DNA of 11,683 nucleotides from Acidobacteriota bacterium (GTDB lineage: Bacteria > Acidobacteriota > Terriglobia > Terriglobales > Acidobacteriaceae). The DNA is taken from contig JAKBAG010000075.1 in assembly GCA_021809235.1 (NCBI GenBank), positions 1-11,683 on the forward strand, in the 5' to 3' direction. Shown here one piece after another: positions 1-6,272 of this stretch. The first letter of the stretch is position 1; the number at the start of each line of letters is the position of its first letter. The notes under the pieces were generated by a model that was given only the letters and a program-made list of their open reading frames with translations, was not told the origin of the DNA and searched no databases. Both the position numbers and the translations under genes were made by a program.

Positions 1-1
1 G

Positions 2-532
2 AAGGCGCGGCTGAATCGCGTGAGCGCGGATGGCCGCAGCGGGTCAGCCTTCGAAGATCCCAAGGCACGCGGATTGTCCATGCACAGCTTTGGTGCCCAG
101 TTTGTGGAAGTGGAATGGGAGCCGGAGATTGCTCGTCTGCGCGTGAGCCGCGTGGTGACAGTGATTGATGCCGGCCGGATCATCAACCCGCGTGCCGGAG
201 CCAACCAGATCAAAGGTGCAGTGGTGATGGGCGTGGGCATGGCACTGCTGGAGGAGACGGTTTACGATCCGCGCAATGGTCAGCCAATCAACGCCAATCT
301 GGCCGACTACCGGATGGTGACCTGTCCGGATACGCCGCAGATCGATGTAACCTTCCTCGATTATCCGGACTATGCACTGAACAGTTATGGCGCGCGTGGT
401 ATCGGGGAGATTGGCCTGGCCGGGGTTGCCCCAGCCATCACCTCGGCGGTCTATCACGCAACGGGAGTGCGCGTGCGCAGGTTGCCGGTGCGTATCGAAG
501 ATCTGCTGCGCTCGGAGATTCGACAGGCGTAG
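2..532 (+). CDS. Xanthine dehydrogenase family, molybdopterin-binding subunit (C-terminal part, 5' truncated)
   Basis: This is the C-terminal end of the large molybdopterin-binding subunit of a molybdenum hydroxylase (xanthine/aldehyde oxidase family), which hydroxylates purines or aldehydes. The frame is open from base 2 with no stop, so the start lies outside the window; about 176 residues are present. Family hallmarks are VIDAGRIINPRAGANQIKG followed by the glycine-rich GAVVMGVGMALLEET, then a late GARGIGEIGLAGVAPAI block. In this family the Glu of the GxGE-type motif (here codon 407-409) is the catalytic base. The stop is at 530-532 and xdhC begins 22 bases later on the same strand, as expected for an xdh operon. 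The substrate cannot be told from the fragment: purine dehydrogenase and PaoC/YagR-like aldehyde oxidase are both possible. Confidence 0.9.
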   Translation, partial: KARLNRVSADGRSGSAFEDPKARGLSMHSFGAQFVEVEWEPEIARLRVSRVVTVIDAGRIINPRAGANQIKGAVVMGVGMALLEETVYDPRNGQPINANLADYRMVTCPDTPQIDVTFLDYPDYALNSYGARGIGEIGLAGVAPAITSAVYHATGVRVRRLPVRIEDLLRSEIRQA

Positions 533-554
533 CCGCATTCGGCAGAATGGCTCT

Positions 555-1667
555 ATGAACGAGATGCATCGTTTGCGCCCCCTGTGGCGCACGCTACGGG
601 AATCCGGGGAAGAGTTTGTGCTGGCCACCGTGGTGATGCTGGAAGGCTCCGGTTACCGCAAGGCCGGGGCGCGCATGCTCATTGCGCAGGATGGCAGACG
701 TGCCGGAACCATCAGCGGTGGATGCCTGGAGGCGGAGGTGGCGAAGAAGGCCTTCTGGCACACGGAAAACGGTCCTGCGATGCGCACCTATTCCACGCAT
801 GCCGAGGATGGGGATGTGCCGTTCGGGATGGGATGCGGCGGTGTGATCCATCTGCTACTGGAGCGGCGCGAGACCGCGGCACCCCTGCTGGAGGCGATGG
901 AGCGAGCCTACGAACTGCGTTTGGGATTGGCTGTGGCAACCCAGCTCTCCGGCGAGGCTGTGGGCAGCCGTTGCTGGCAGATGGAGGGCGATACCGGGAT
1001 GGCAGGCAGTATGGACGCCCAGCTTCGCGGCGAGCTTCTGGCTGTGGAGGCGCGTCGGAAATCGGCAGGTGTGGATGGAATCTTTGCCGAGTGGATGGAG
1101 GCACGCACGGGGCTGCTGATCGTTGGAGCCGGCAATGATGCGCAACCCCTGAGCCGAGCGGCCCACGCGATGGGCTGGCATGTCAGCGTGATGGATGGCC
1201 GCAGCAATCTGATCACCCGCGAGCGATTTCCCGAGGCAGACGCATTGCAGTTGTTGACGCCTGAGGCTCTCGACTGCCTGATGCTGCGCGCGACCGATAC
1301 CGTAGTGCTGATGAGCCATAGTCTGGAGCAGGATCGCATGGCGTTGCGCTCCCTGCTGCCGCGCGAGCTGGCCTACCTGGGCGTGCTGGGACCGCGTTCG
1401 CGAACAGCGGATATGGTGGCAGAGCTGGCTGCAGAGGCCGCGGCAGGGAAGGGAATGGCGGGCAGTCACGGAGAACTGGCGGCAGCATGGATGGAGCAGC
1501 TGCACGCACCCATGGGCCTGGAACTGGGTGGAGATGGAGCAGAGTCCGTGGCGCTGTCCATTCTGGCCGAGATCCAGCAAACACTGCACCAGGCAAGCGG
1601 TCTGCCGTTGCGGCAGTTACGCCGGAATACCGGTGCGGCAGTTGGCGCAGCGCTCAGAGCGAGCTGA
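555..1667 (+). CDS. xdhC: XdhC/CoxI family molybdenum cofactor insertion and maturation factor
   Basis: Predicted 370-residue XdhC-family protein. Known members bind the molybdenum cofactor, help its sulfuration and insert it into xanthine dehydrogenase; they are not part of the final enzyme. The N-terminal XdhC/CoxI domain shows GSGYRK (residues 31-36), GTISGGCLEAEV (51-62, with Cys57) and GMGCGG (91-96, with Cys94). The C-terminal half is a Rossmann domain starting LLIVGAGNDAQP (Gly191, Gly193) and continuing with YLGVLGPRSR, both typical of the family. The ATG at 555 gives the usual N-terminus just ahead of the first domain. The frame stays open further upstream, but that extension overlaps the preceding gene and adds non-family sequence. 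Another ATG at 564 is possible. No strong ribosome site is seen, so translation may depend on the upstream gene. The 3' end overlaps a convergent gene by 14 bases. Confidence 0.92.
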   Translation: MNEMHRLRPLWRTLRESGEEFVLATVVMLEGSGYRKAGARMLIAQDGRRAGTISGGCLEAEVAKKAFWHTENGPAMRTYSTHAEDGDVPFGMGCGGVIHLLLERRETAAPLLEAMERAYELRLGLAVATQLSGEAVGSRCWQMEGDTGMAGSMDAQLRGELLAVEARRKSAGVDGIFAEWMEARTGLLIVGAGNDAQPLSRAAHAMGWHVSVMDGRSNLITRERFPEADALQLLTPEALDCLMLRATDTVVLMSHSLEQDRMALRSLLPRELAYLGVLGPRSRTADMVAELAAEAAAGKGMAGSHGELAAAWMEQLHAPMGLELGGDGAESVALSILAEIQQTLHQASGLPLRQLRRNTGAAVGAALRAS

Positions 1668-2082
1668 GCGGCGTGACCAGCGCCAGTGCAATGCCGGCGC
1701 AGGTGCCAGTGAGCAGCGACATCAGTACCTGTACCATGCCGAAGTAGCGCAGGGAAAGGACCAGCGCCAACACCTGGAATATCAGGATGCACCAGCCGAA
1801 GAGAATGGCATCGGTGGCGTACTCAGCAACCAGGTGGCTGCAGTGCCAGGCCAGAAACGATTCAAAGAGGAGAAATGCTGCGACGAAGATACCGAAGCCG
1901 CGGTAGAAATCGGCATAGGTAGGGGATTGCTTTCCCCGCGAGAGGCGGGTATGGACCATCGAAGACCAGACGGAGCGGCCTTCCGGAGTCTCCGGATCAT
2001 CCACGAGAAAGCTAAAGATGTGGCCTACAGCATAGATAAAAAGCAGGACGGAAGTAATTCGGAACCAGAGAATGGAGTTCAT
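1654..2082 (-). CDS. Small four-helix integral membrane protein, function unknown
   Basis: A 142-residue hydrophobic protein with four likely membrane helices at about residues 3-26, 63-80, 91-111 and 116-137. A polar loop of roughly 35 residues lies between helices 1 and 2, and helix 2 is preceded by a YADFYRGFGI motif. It resembles a group of small uncharacterised membrane proteins found in Leptospira and other bacteria (LIC_13387-like), but that match is from memory and weak. The start is well supported: a perfect AGGAGG on the minus strand (bases 2089-2094) lies 6 bases before the ATG. The coding end overlaps the last 14 bases of convergent xdhC. The glycosyltransferase upstream on the same strand ends about 150 bases away, so co-transcription is possible, though the gap also holds a TTGACA element. 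No function is proposed. Confidence 0.82.
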   Translation of the reverse strand: MNSILWFRITSVLLFIYAVGHIFSFLVDDPETPEGRSVWSSMVHTRLSRGKQSPTYADFYRGFGIFVAAFLLFESFLAWHCSHLVAEYATDAILFGWCILIFQVLALVLSLRYFGMVQVLMSLLTGTCAGIALALVTPLSSL

Positions 2083-2088
2083 GCCGCG

Positions 2089-2094
2089 CCTCCT
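2089..2094 (-). promoter_or_regulatory. Shine-Dalgarno site AGGAGG for the small membrane protein
   Basis: On the minus strand this reads AGGAGG, a perfect anti-16S match, 6 bases upstream of the ATG at 2082. It fixes the start of the 142-residue membrane protein. Confidence 0.8.
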
Positions 2095-2194
2095 GAAGGG
2101 GGATTGCTAAAGTAGACGGAAGAGTGGACCGCAAAGACGACAGCGGACAACGCCTGCATCTGGCCAAATCGGGAAACGATTGCTTGTTGCTTAG

Positions 2195-2221
2195 GAGATA
2201 CCCGTGACGGCAAAGTGTCAA
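2195..2221 (-). promoter_or_regulatory. Possible sigma70-type promoter upstream of the small membrane protein gene
   Basis: On the minus strand a perfect -35 hexamer TTGACA (2216-2221) is followed after 15 bases by TATCTC (2195-2200). The -35 is convincing, but the -10 matches only its first three bases and the spacer is short. It sits between the end of the glycosyltransferase gene and the small membrane protein gene and would give a 5' leader of about 100 bases. This is a weak prediction from pattern alone. Confidence 0.25.
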
Positions 2222-2230
2222 GAGCGGGTA

Positions 2231-3526
2231 TCAGGGGAGTGTCATCCACTCTTCCTGGGCTGTAGCAGCCCCAGGAATGGCTGCGAATGGGAAGGCTGTG
2301 CCGGATGGCGCATCGAGCACCCGACGCACAGCCGCCAGAACGTGCCAGGGCGACATCGTGCGCATGCAAACCGCATCCGTACAGGCGGAATGTTTCTGAT
2401 TGGCAGCGGACACGCATGGCGAACAGGCTAGCCCCAGGGTCAGGGACTCGGTATTGCCCAGACTGCCGTAGAGGGTGGGTGTCTCCGGACCAAAGAGCAC
2501 AATGGAGCGGATGGATGTGAGTGCGGAGAAGTGCGCCGGACCACTGTCATTGGTCACCAGCACATGGCTGATGGCGTAGAGAGGCAGCAGCATGCGCAGC
2601 GCGTGCATGCCGGCCAGCGAGCGAATGCGGGGATGTTCTGCCTGGCGCTCCAACTGCAGCGAATCCTCGCGCTCGGCAGAGGAGCCGGTGAAGGCAACCA
2701 GCACATCGGGCCACTCGGCAACCATCCGTTTTGCCAGCTCCAGAAAGTGGTCGGATGGCCACCGCCGCTGCGGCAGCATCTCGGAGCTGTTGGGATTGAG
2801 CAGCACGATGCGATGCACCGACGGACGGTAGTGCGGAAAAACCTGCCGGACAAGTGCCTGTGCCGCCAATCGATCGGCATCGTCAATCACGGCTGGGGTC
2901 ACGCGGATGGCCTCGTCGGCAACGATGGTCTTGGCGAAGGGAAATTCCCCAGCCGGGGCTGAAAGCGCATAGACCATGGCCAGGAAGTTTTTAGCCATGT
3001 GGATGTGCCCGTTGTAGCTGACTGGGTGCGTGAGCATGGAGCCGCGATAGAGTCCTTCAGCATGGAAGCGATGAAATCCCACGCGGGTCTGCGCTCCGCT
3101 CAGGCCGCAAAGCAGTGCCGAGTAGCGGGAGAACAGCTCCAGGTCGAGAACCGTGTCGATCCTTTGCCGACGCGTCCAGAGCAGGAAGCGCACGGAGTCG
3201 ATGGCAAGAGCCAGAAAATGGTCATCGCGGATGAGGAAGAGATGGTTCTCCGGGACCATCTGGAGCAAGCGAAGGCTTTCCACGTTGCGGGCAAAGATTG
3301 CAAAGTACAGTTCGGCATGCAGGTTGTCGCGCACCTGTCGCATGGCAGGCTGTGCGATGACGGTGCTGCCCATTTCGGAGAGCTCCAGGAAAAGCACGCG
3401 CCGTGGACTGGCAACGACAGCCCTGCCTCGGCGCCACAAGGCGAAGATGCGCAGCAGGCAGGAGGACAGGAAGCAGAGGGGAATGCCCAGCCATCGATCC
3501 AGTGTGCGCATCGTGTTCAGTCGCAT
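2231..3526 (-). CDS. Glycosyltransferase family 9 protein (ADP-heptose:LPS heptosyltransferase-like)
   Basis: Predicted 431-residue GT-B glycosyltransferase of family 9, whose known members add heptose from ADP-heptose to lipopolysaccharide core at the inner face of the cytoplasmic membrane. The N-terminus carries a hydrophobic LDRWLGIPLCFLSSCLL segment (about residues 9-25), probably a membrane anchor. Then come RVLFLELSEMGSTVIAQPAM (43-62), NPNSSE (244-249, start of the nucleotide-sugar domain), NDSGPAH (326-332, the family (D/N)xGPAH donor-site motif) and VLFGP. After that is a cysteine cluster, CSPC (368-371) plus Cys382 and Cys387, as seen in several family 9 subgroups. The ATG at 3526 is chosen because the anchor follows it at once; the frame runs on to 3745 but that stretch is Arg/Gly/Trp-rich and looks non-coding. 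An ATG at 3511 is an alternative, and neither has a good ribosome site. The gene is divergent from the adjacent polytopic membrane protein. The exact sugar is unknown. Confidence 0.88.
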   Translation of the reverse strand: MRLNTMRTLDRWLGIPLCFLSSCLLRIFALWRRGRAVVASPRRVLFLELSEMGSTVIAQPAMRQVRDNLHAELYFAIFARNVESLRLLQMVPENHLFLIRDDHFLALAIDSVRFLLWTRRQRIDTVLDLELFSRYSALLCGLSGAQTRVGFHRFHAEGLYRGSMLTHPVSYNGHIHMAKNFLAMVYALSAPAGEFPFAKTIVADEAIRVTPAVIDDADRLAAQALVRQVFPHYRPSVHRIVLLNPNSSEMLPQRRWPSDHFLELAKRMVAEWPDVLVAFTGSSAEREDSLQLERQAEHPRIRSLAGMHALRMLLPLYAISHVLVTNDSGPAHFSALTSIRSIVLFGPETPTLYGSLGNTESLTLGLACSPCVSAANQKHSACTDAVCMRTMSPWHVLAAVRRVLDAPSGTAFPFAAIPGAATAQEEWMTLP

Positions 3527-3583
3527 GAAGTGTGCCCCGGAGCTGTATTGCCAGCAGGGTATGGCTGCTGCTCTCAGCTTATA

Positions 3584-5242
3584 ATGACGCAGGGATCGGC
3601 TGCGGAGTTGCGGCAGCGCTCCCCACCCCCTATGCAGTGGACCCCATCCCCTCGGCGAAGATCCGAATCCGCGCATCAAACGGCTACTCCTCACCCGCAG
3701 CCCGTTCCGCCGATGCCCAGGTCGGGCAGTGCTGCCGCGCGACAATCGCTATCGTTTCTGCATTCCCTTCCGCTTCTGGATGCGCTACTGCTGCTGGGTA
3801 TTTCCGTATTGTCCTTTCTTACCCTTGGCTACCATCCCGGCTTTGAAGACGACGGGGTCTATCTGGCCGCAGTGGAGCACCGGGTCAATCCTGATCTGTT
3901 TCCGCGCGATGCGCACTTCTTCACGCTCCAGTTGCAGGCAACGATTTTTGATCGCTTCATGGCCGCCTGGATTCATCTGACCCACCTCTCGATCGGAACC
4001 TCAGAGCTGCTGGGACAGTGTGCCGCCATCGTGGGCATTCTGTGGGCTGCGCGCAGGATTCTTAAGCACAGCGGGATGGGGCGGGAATCGCAGTGGGCGG
4101 GAGTGGCGATGCTGGGTGCGATGTTCTCGCTTCCGGTCTCCGGGACGGCGTTGTATATCCTGGACCAGCATCTGCATCCGCGTGCGCTGGCCACCCTGCT
4201 GATCCTTGTCGCCGTGGTACTGCTGATGGAGGCAAAGCTCTTGCGGGCTGGTCTCTGCCTGATTGCAGCCTTTCTCTTTCACCCGATCATGGGCGCCATG
4301 GGATGCAGTTTTTGCCTGTTTCTGCTGCTGGCCCTGCGCGGCCGCCTGGACTGGATGCTGCGCGCCGAGCGCTGTTCCACACAGCGGGTTGCGTTTGCTG
4401 CTGCGCCGCTTGGGTGGATCTTCGAACGGCCCTCCCCGGCCTGGCGTGCCGCGCTGCAGACGCGTCGCTACTACTTCCTGTACCAGTGGCACTGGTATGA
4501 GTGGCTGGGCGCGCTAGCTCCGATCGCGCTCTTCTGGCTGCTGGCGCAGTGGGCTGCACGGCAGGGAAATCGCATGCTGGCGCGACTGGCGGCAGCGGTA
4601 GTGGCCTATGCCACGGTGCAGCAATCGGTGGCCATGGTGCTGGATGGCCCTGAAGCGCTGATTCGCTGGATTCCGCTCCAGCCCATGCGCTATCTGCATC
4701 TGGTCTATCTGCTGCTGGTGCTGCTGGCGGGAGCGCTGCTGGGGCAGTTTCTGCTGCGGGCAAAGCCCTGGCGCTGGGCCGTCTATCTGGCATTGATATA
4801 TGGCGGCATGTATGGCTCGCAACGCGCGATATTTGCCAATACTGTTCCCGTCGAGTGGCCCGGAGCAGCCAGCGGCAATGCCTGGGTGCAGGCCTTTGTC
4901 TGGATTCGGACCCATACGCCGGAAGATGCGTATTTTGCTGTCGATCCGTGGTATCTGGAGTCCGATGGGGAAGACTTCCATAACTTCCGCGCCCTGGCCG
5001 AGCGCAGCGTTCTGGCAGACGCGGTCAAGGATGCGGCTGTATGCACGCAGGTGCCGGAACTGGCAGACCAGTGGCGGCAACAACGCGATGCACAGATTGG
5101 CCTGAACGGGTTTTCCCTGGCGCAGATGGAAGCGCTGAAGGCGCACACCGGGGCCAACTGGGCACTGCTGTCCTATCCAGCGCATGCCGGACTGGATTGC
5201 CGCTGGCATAACCGCGTGCTTACGGTTTGCAGGATTCCCTAG
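3584..5242 (+). CDS. Polytopic membrane protein, putative GT-C-type glycosyltransferase (paralogue of 6269-7756)
   Basis: A large multi-pass membrane protein of about 552 residues from this start. The first helix (SLPLLDALLLLGISVLSFL) is followed by GYHPGFEDDGVY, whose acidic EDD (residues 88-90) lies just after the first helix. That is where GT-C glycosyltransferases keep their catalytic or metal-binding acids. Many further hydrophobic segments follow, including a FHPIMGA turn, the aromatic RYYFLYQWHWYEWLG motif and IPLQPMRYLHL. A hydrophilic C-terminal domain has WIRTHTPEDAYFAVDP and FRALAERS, resembling an uncharacterised C-terminal domain (possibly DUF6798, from memory). All of these blocks recur in the protein at 6269-7756. 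The start is uncertain: ATGs at 3584, 3632 and 3713 all lack a ribosome site. The one at 3713 gives 509 residues, close to the 495-residue paralogue, and leaves a normal divergent promoter gap. Transferase activity is inferred from topology and context. Confidence 0.8.
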   Translation: MTQGSAAELRQRSPPPMQWTPSPRRRSESAHQTATPHPQPVPPMPRSGSAAARQSLSFLHSLPLLDALLLLGISVLSFLTLGYHPGFEDDGVYLAAVEHRVNPDLFPRDAHFFTLQLQATIFDRFMAAWIHLTHLSIGTSELLGQCAAIVGILWAARRILKHSGMGRESQWAGVAMLGAMFSLPVSGTALYILDQHLHPRALATLLILVAVVLLMEAKLLRAGLCLIAAFLFHPIMGAMGCSFCLFLLLALRGRLDWMLRAERCSTQRVAFAAAPLGWIFERPSPAWRAALQTRRYYFLYQWHWYEWLGALAPIALFWLLAQWAARQGNRMLARLAAAVVAYATVQQSVAMVLDGPEALIRWIPLQPMRYLHLVYLLLVLLAGALLGQFLLRAKPWRWAVYLALIYGGMYGSQRAIFANTVPVEWPGAASGNAWVQAFVWIRTHTPEDAYFAVDPWYLESDGEDFHNFRALAERSVLADAVKDAAVCTQVPELADQWRQQRDAQIGLNGFSLAQMEALKAHTGANWALLSYPAHAGLDCRWHNRVLTVCRIP

Positions 5243-5356
5243 TCCAACCTCCAGACTGTCCGGATGCCTGTTGGAGGCGCAATCCACTGCACCGGCGAGC
5301 CTGACATGTACAGTTCATCTTTGTTCCTTGCAGAGGCTGGATTTTTGCCTCGATGG

Positions 5357-5372
5357 TTTTGTATGGACAAAA
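5357..5372. repeat. 16-base dyad TTTTGT-N4-ACAAAA, possible operator
   Basis: Perfect 6-base inverted repeat TTTTGT ATGG ACAAAA in the 232-base gap before the family 2 glycosyltransferase gene. The arms are too short and the place is wrong for a terminator. Dyads of this type are often binding sites for dimeric repressors, but no regulator gene is present and the role is unproven. Confidence 0.4.
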
Positions 5373-5403
5373 GCATCCGGGAAAATCTGCAAGTTTTGCC
5401 ACT

Positions 5404-5418
5404 CATTTGCCGCAAATG
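5404..5418. repeat. 15-base perfect palindrome CATTTGC-C-GCAAATG, possible operator
   Basis: Two 7-base arms are perfectly complementary around one central C, 56 bases upstream of the glycosyltransferase ATG at 5475. Odd-length palindromes with a single central base are common recognition sites for dimeric transcription factors. A second dyad lies about 30 bases further upstream, so this gap is the best candidate control region for the operon that follows. The function is inferred. Confidence 0.45.
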
Positions 5419-5474
5419 GAGAATTGAGTCGGTATCATGAAAGTAGCGTCTTAGCGAAGGGTTTTTCCGTATTC

Positions 5475-6272
5475 ATGATCAATCAGAAAAAAGTCATTGT
5501 CGTTCTGCCTGCGTATAACGCTGAGAAGACGCTGAAGCGAACGATACAGGAGATCCCCTCCTGCGTGGATGACTGCATCCTTGTCGATGATCACAGCACC
5601 GATGCCACGGCTGCGCTCGGGGCCAGACTTGGGCTGCAGGTGCATCGTCACGAAAAAAACCGCGGTTACGGCGGCAACCAGAAGACCTGTTATCGGACTG
5701 CGCTGGATGCCGGCGCAGATATCGTCGTGATGGTGCATCCGGATTATCAGTACTCGCCGCTGCTGGTGGAGCCGATGGCAACGATGATTGCCAATGGCCT
5801 TTATGACATCGTGCTGGCATCGCGCATTCTGGGCGGAGGCGCGATGAAGGGCGGCATGCCGCTGCACAAATATGTCTCCAATCGCATTCTGACGCTGATC
5901 CAGAATGCCGCCCTCGGCGCCAAGCTGTCGGAGTACCACACCGGCTATCGTGCCTACAGCCGCGAGCTCCTGCTGTCGTTGCCGCTGGAATCCAACTCGG
6001 AAGATTTTGTCTTTGACAATCAGTTGCTGGCGCAGTGCATTTATCTGGGAGCACGGATCGGCGAGGTCTCCTGTCCGACGCGCTACTTCCCGGAAGCCTC
6101 GTCGATCAATCTGCGTCGCAGCATTGTCTATGGTCTTGGCGTGCTGAAAACAACACTGGATTGCATGGCCGCACGTTCCGGCATGTATCGCAAACCCTAT
6201 TTCGACTTTCCCCCACTCCAGCTCAAGCAGCAGAATAAGTCGATTGCGCAGATGCTGGAGGAGATTCGGTGA
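5475..6272 (+). CDS. Glycosyltransferase family 2, DPM1/GtrB-like (polyprenyl-phosphate sugar synthase type)
   Basis: A 265-residue GT-A glycosyltransferase of family 2. It opens VIVVLPAYNAEKTL, then has ILVDDHSTDAT (Asp38-Asp39, nucleotide-sugar binding), NRGYGGNQKT and VVMVHPDYQYSP (residues 84-95). In this last block Asp90-Tyr-Gln92 stands where relatives have the DxD-like metal site. Further on are HTGYRAYSR and SEDFVFDNQLLAQ, as in dolichol/polyprenyl-phosphate mannose synthase-like enzymes. No membrane helix follows the catalytic domain, so it should act in the cytosol or at the inner membrane face. The ATG at 5475 directly precedes the conserved first strand; the frame continues upstream to 5184 but without family sequence. 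A GAAGGG sits 13 bases before the ATG, a poor spacing. The gene overlaps the next by 4 bases. I infer that it supplies a lipid-linked sugar to the neighbouring GT-C-like proteins; direct transfer to a glycan is the alternative. Confidence 0.9.
   Translation: MINQKKVIVVLPAYNAEKTLKRTIQEIPSCVDDCILVDDHSTDATAALGARLGLQVHRHEKNRGYGGNQKTCYRTALDAGADIVVMVHPDYQYSPLLVEPMATMIANGLYDIVLASRILGGGAMKGGMPLHKYVSNRILTLIQNAALGAKLSEYHTGYRAYSRELLLSLPLESNSEDFVFDNQLLAQCIYLGARIGEVSCPTRYFPEASSINLRRSIVYGLGVLKTTLDCMAARSGMYRKPYFDFPPLQLKQQNKSIAQMLEEIR
6257..6263 (+). promoter_or_regulatory. Shine-Dalgarno site GGAGGAG for the GTG-started membrane protein
   Basis: GGAGGAG lies inside the end of the preceding gene, 5 bases before the GTG at 6269. 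It supports that start and suggests translational coupling with the family 2 glycosyltransferase. Confidence 0.7.

Noticed and set aside
855..1589. Open frame of 244 codons on the minus strand opposite xdhC
   Set aside because: Antisense to a confident XdhC-family gene and rich in Cys, His and Gln as shadows often are.
2999..3583. Upstream extension of the first membrane protein's frame by 195 codons
   Set aside because: It is antisense to the family 9 glycosyltransferase gene, has no membrane or family features, and has no counterpart in the paralogue.
3580..3585. Perfect TATAAT in the divergent gap, possible -10 box for the first membrane protein
   Set aside because: No -35 at a usable distance (the nearest TTGCCA is 26 bases away) and no extended -10, so it was not listed as a promoter. 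If real, it would rule out the 3584 start.
3527..3745. Upstream extension of the family 9 glycosyltransferase to 3745
   Set aside because: The extra 73 residues are Arg/Gly/Trp-rich and overlap the divergent gene; the family N-terminal anchor begins only after 3526.
5248..5277. CCTCCA...TGGAGG inverted repeat just after the first membrane protein's stop, possible terminator
   Set aside because: The stem is only 6 bases with an 18-base loop and no T-run follows, so it is too weak to call a terminator.
4514..5287. Open frame of 257 codons on the minus strand opposite the first membrane protein
   Set aside because: Fully antisense to a gene with clear paralogue support, and no recognisable protein features.
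5437..5454. Five-codon mini-frame MKVAS before the family 2 glycosyltransferase
   Set aside because: It has no ribosome site and no attenuator-like structure with it; such short frames are common by chance.
5184..5474. Upstream extension of the family 2 glycosyltransferase frame to 5184
   Set aside because: It overlaps the preceding gene and carries no family sequence; the conserved first strand follows the ATG at 5475.
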